From Dehalococcoidia bacterium (GTDB taxonomy: Bacteria; Chloroflexota; Dehalococcoidia; Lucifugimonadales; JAGWBF01), in assembly GCA_021296015.1 (NCBI GenBank), contig JAGWBG010000056.1, forward strand, positions 1-7,763: a stretch of 7,763 nucleotides of DNA. The letters are read 5' to 3'. Below the pieces are notes generated by a model, which was not told the DNA's origin, made no database searches, and saw nothing but the letters and a program-made list of their open reading frames with translations. Each line of letters starts with the position of its first letter. Position 1 is the first letter of the stretch. The translations under genes were made by a program, and so were the position numbers. This document shows positions 5,846 through 7,763 of this stretch, one piece after another.

Positions 5846-6322
5846 ATGGCAGCAGAAATAGGAAATATGGCCCCGGACTTTACCCTCACTTCCGGGGATA
5901 ACGAGAAGATTAGCCTCGGCCAGTACAGGGGAAGGAAGCACGTGGTGCTCTCCTTTCATATTTTTAACTTCACATCCGGGTGAACAAACCAGGCCACCTC
6001 GTTCCGCCTGTACAACAGTCGGCTCGAGGAGAGAGATGCCCAGGTACTGGGCATAAGCTGTGACCACGCGGCCTCTCACCGAATGTGGTCGGCATGTATA
6101 GGGGGGTTGCCTTACCCGGAGCTTGCCGACTTCCACCCCAAGGGAGAGGTGAGCCAGGCCTACGACCTATGGGACCCCGAGCGGGGGGCCAGCCGCAGGG
6201 CAGTCCTCATTGTGGACAAGGACGGCGTAGTCCGCTATCGGAAGGTCTATACTGCCCCTCACCTTCCCGACATGGAAGAAGTCCTAGGTGAGGTGGAGCT
6301 GCTAGGCCCAACCAACGCCTAG
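5846..6322 (+). CDS. Selenocysteine-containing peroxiredoxin (AhpC/TSA family)
   Basis: Thiol (here selenol) peroxidase that reduces hydrogen peroxide or organic hydroperoxides; 158 residues if TGA at codon 46 is read as selenocysteine. Seen: N-terminal APDFTL (9-14), strand VVLSF (33-37), the active-site segment FTSG-U-TNQ (42-49) with T43 at the conserved Thr position three before the peroxidatic residue, GISCD (69-73), GLPYPELADF (87-96), the conserved arginine region ASRRAVLIVDKDG (115-127) and a regular C-terminal helix. Both halves are in the same frame, and the TGA falls exactly at the peroxidatic cysteine. Isoleucine replaces the proline of the usual PxxxTxxC motif. C84 lies near, though not exactly at, the place of the alpha3 resolving cysteine of some PrxQ proteins and might pair with U46. 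Start: ATG 5846 with GGAGGAGG 8 nt upstream. Flanked by the hydrolase and DUF1800 genes on the same strand. An ordinary gene caller would report only the C-terminal part from about 6083. Alternative: a pseudogene with a Cys-to-stop change. Confidence 0.87.
5981..5983 (+). other. TGA codon predicted to encode selenocysteine (U46)
   Basis: In-frame TGA lies between FTSG and TNQ, where cysteine-type relatives have the peroxidatic Cys (FTPGCT-type motif). Cys-to-Sec replacement at this position is known in bacterial peroxiredoxin and Prx-like selenoproteins. Homology continues for 112 codons downstream with no frameshift. Confidence 0.82.
5997..6029 (+). promoter_or_regulatory. Candidate bacterial SECIS hairpin
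   Basis: A symmetric imperfect hairpin starts 13 nt after the TGA. CCTCG (5997-6001) pairs with CGAGG (6025-6029), CCG (6004-6006) with CGG (6020-6022), and CTG (6008-6010) with CAG (6016-6018). A 2x2 internal loop and a 1x1 mismatch lie between the stems, and the apical loop is TACAA (6011-6015). The apex is 27 nt from the TGA, inside the 16-37 nt range described for bacterial SECIS elements. If the top G-C pair opens, the loop starts with GU, as bacterial elements commonly do. In the closed form it lacks the loop G, which is the weak point. Read in the coding frame, it would recruit SelB-Sec-tRNA. Confidence 0.55.
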
Positions 6323-6344
6323 AAGTCTTATGTGTGTATGTGTG

Positions 6345-6351
6345 AAGGAGG
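6345..6351 (+). promoter_or_regulatory. Shine-Dalgarno of DUF1800 gene (AAGGAGG)
   Basis: A near-perfect anti-16S match, 7 nt before ATG 6359, in the 36-bp gap after the peroxiredoxin stop. It fixes the start and suggests strong translation. The gap leaves little room for a separate promoter, which supports co-transcription with the peroxiredoxin. Confidence 0.75.
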
Positions 6352-6358
6352 CTATAGC

Positions 6359-7763
6359 ATGTCACGGAACGAGCTAGCTTTAATGGCCCACTTTATGCGC
6401 CGCGCCGGGTTCGGGGATACCCGGGATGAGTTGGAACGCCACCTGGCCAAAGGTTACGAGGCGACGGTGGAGGAGCTATTGCATCCCGAGAACGCTCCGC
6501 CGTCCATAGAGGACGAAGACCTCGTCCGGCGCTACCATGTGGATATAAACAGCCTGATGTTGATAGAAAGTTGCCAGACGTACTGGCTATACAGAATGAT
6601 TAACACGGCGCGGCCACTGGAGGAGAAGCTGGCCCTTTTCTGGCACGGCGTGTTCGCTACCGGATATACGAAGCTCAATCACCCAAAGGCCATCCTCCAT
6701 CAGGTAGAAATGTTCCGCCGATATGGACTTGGGAGCTTTCATACCCTCCTGGTACAGCTTTCCAGGGACCCCGCGATGATTTTCTGGCTGGACAACAAGG
6801 ATAATCACAAGGACGGGGTGAACGAGAACTATGGCCGCGAACTGCTTGAGTTGTTCTCAATGGGAGTGGGAAACTACACAGAGGATGACGTGAGACAAGC
6901 TTCCCGTGCCTTTACCGGCTGGACTATCCGCAATGTACCCTACATGGCCTCACGCAATGCCCGGGACTCCGTATGGCCCTATGGACGCCTGGACTGGCAG
7001 TTCCAGTACCGGGAGGACGACCACGACGACACAGAAAAGACCTTCCTGGGACAAACTGGACCCTTTAACGGTGAAGACATAATAGACATCATCTGTCGGC
7101 AGCCGGCAACCGGCAGGTTCATCGCTCGACACCTGTACAATTTCTTCGTGGCCGACGAGCCTCAAGTCCCGGCCTGGCAAACCGTCCCTCCCCGCGACCC
7201 GGAAGCAATTGACATACTCACGGACGCCTACTTCAAGCATGATTACGATATTCGCTCGGTGTTGCGGGTCTTGTTCAACTCGGATTTCTTCAAGAACGCC
7301 GCTTTCGCCAGGGTCAAAAGCCCTACTGAACTCGTGGTCGGGACCGCACGCCTGGCCGGGGGATACCAGTTCCCCGATCTGGACGACATACAGCTGGCGC
7401 TCCGGACAGGCTTCATGGGACAACAGCTTCTGGACCCACCTAGCGTCGAAGGCTGGCATACGGGAACCGAGTGGATATTTACCGGAGGATTGGTAGACCG
7501 CATCAACTTCGCAGTTGAGCAATTTAGGGACGTATCGAAGCCCGGAGTCAGGTCTATGGTAGACAGAATCAGGGCCGACGGTGATGTCGTGTCGCCCGAG
7601 CGTATGGTAGACTACTGCTTAGACCTGTTGGGTCCCCTCACCGTATCGGAGACCACCAGACTGGAGCTACTGGCTCACGCAGCGTCGGGAGGGGAAATCC
7701 GGTTCGACACCGAAGAGAATTCTCACTCATCGGCACAACGAATCAAGGAGATATTGCAGCTTA
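6359..7763 (+). CDS. DUF1800 family protein, 3' end outside window
   Basis: The first 468 residues of a DUF1800 (PF08811-type) protein, open to the right edge. Seen: the N-terminal signature FMRRAGFGDTRDEL (12-25), FWHGVFATG (94-102), the core NENYGRELLELFSMG (155-169), AFTGWTI (184-190), KTFLGQTGPFNG (227-238), RPATGRF-like RQPATGRFIARHLYNFFV (247-264), and DPPSVEGWHTG (359-369). The family is widespread in planctomycete-, Chloroflexi- and proteobacterial-type genomes, often next to a DUF1501 (sulfatase-like) gene. Its biochemical role is not established. No signal peptide is visible, unlike many family members, so it may be cytoplasmic or exported with a partner. It closely follows the selenoperoxiredoxin gene. 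Length so far is near the family's usual 450-550 residues, so little is probably missing. Confidence 0.92.
   Translation, partial: MSRNELALMAHFMRRAGFGDTRDELERHLAKGYEATVEELLHPENAPPSIEDEDLVRRYHVDINSLMLIESCQTYWLYRMINTARPLEEKLALFWHGVFATGYTKLNHPKAILHQVEMFRRYGLGSFHTLLVQLSRDPAMIFWLDNKDNHKDGVNENYGRELLELFSMGVGNYTEDDVRQASRAFTGWTIRNVPYMASRNARDSVWPYGRLDWQFQYREDDHDDTEKTFLGQTGPFNGEDIIDIICRQPATGRFIARHLYNFFVADEPQVPAWQTVPPRDPEAIDILTDAYFKHDYDIRSVLRVLFNSDFFKNAAFARVKSPTELVVGTARLAGGYQFPDLDDIQLALRTGFMGQQLLDPPSVEGWHTGTEWIFTGGLVDRINFAVEQFRDVSKPGVRSMVDRIRADGDVVSPERMVDYCLDLLGPLTVSETTRLELLAHAASGGEIRFDTEENSHSSAQRIKEILQL

Noticed and set aside
5990..6010. Alternative SECIS stem CAGGC (5990-5994) with GCCTG (6006-6010)
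   Set aside because: It gives a single 5-bp stem with an 11-nt loop and the G deep in the loop. It competes with, and is less extensive than, the 5997-6029 hairpin, though it cannot be fully excluded.
6083..6322. Stand-alone 79-residue gene starting at ATG 6083
   Set aside because: It is the C-terminal half of the peroxiredoxin. It has no Shine-Dalgarno and starts mid-domain; reading through the TGA restores the whole fold.

Overview
The window (7,763 bp, GC-rich) reads as a chromosomal piece of an uncultured bacterium. The mix of a MetRS with a (F)STSR-type KMSKS loop, an Asp-box propeller protein, an alpha/beta hydrolase, a selenocysteine-type peroxiredoxin and a DUF1800 protein resembles Chloroflexota (Dehalococcoidia or SAR202-like). 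This is an inference from gene content; no rRNA or other taxonomic marker is present.

Left half (1-3620), minus strand, read right to left: radC (JAMM-domain protein), rsmI (16S rRNA C1402 2'-O-methyltransferase) 13 bp downstream, a thioredoxin-fold protein with a single cysteine, and metG (methionyl-tRNA synthetase), which runs off the left edge. metG carries an in-frame TAG at 569-571 in otherwise intact MetRS sequence. TAG ends four other genes here, so genome-wide amber reassignment is unlikely; a nonsense mutation or a base error is more likely.

A 155-bp divergent region (3621-3775) carries a good sigma70-type promoter on each strand. It separates this house-keeping block from the plus-strand right half.

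Right half (3776-7763), plus strand: a seven-repeat Asp-box beta-propeller protein, an alpha/beta hydrolase with a complete Ser-Asp-His triad, a peroxiredoxin, and the first 468 codons of a DUF1800 protein that runs off the right edge. The peroxiredoxin is the main discovery. Its frame is interrupted by TGA at 5981-5983, exactly where the peroxidatic cysteine belongs (FTSG-U-TNQ). A symmetric imperfect hairpin follows at 5997-6029, at the distance expected of a bacterial SECIS. It is best read as a 158-residue selenoprotein, which a standard gene caller would cut or miss.

No gene-free stretch exceeds 300 bp. I saw no tRNA, rRNA, CRISPR array or transposase, and no convincing intrinsic terminator. 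Two short GC-rich palindromes of similar sequence lie in and beside the thioredoxin-fold gene.
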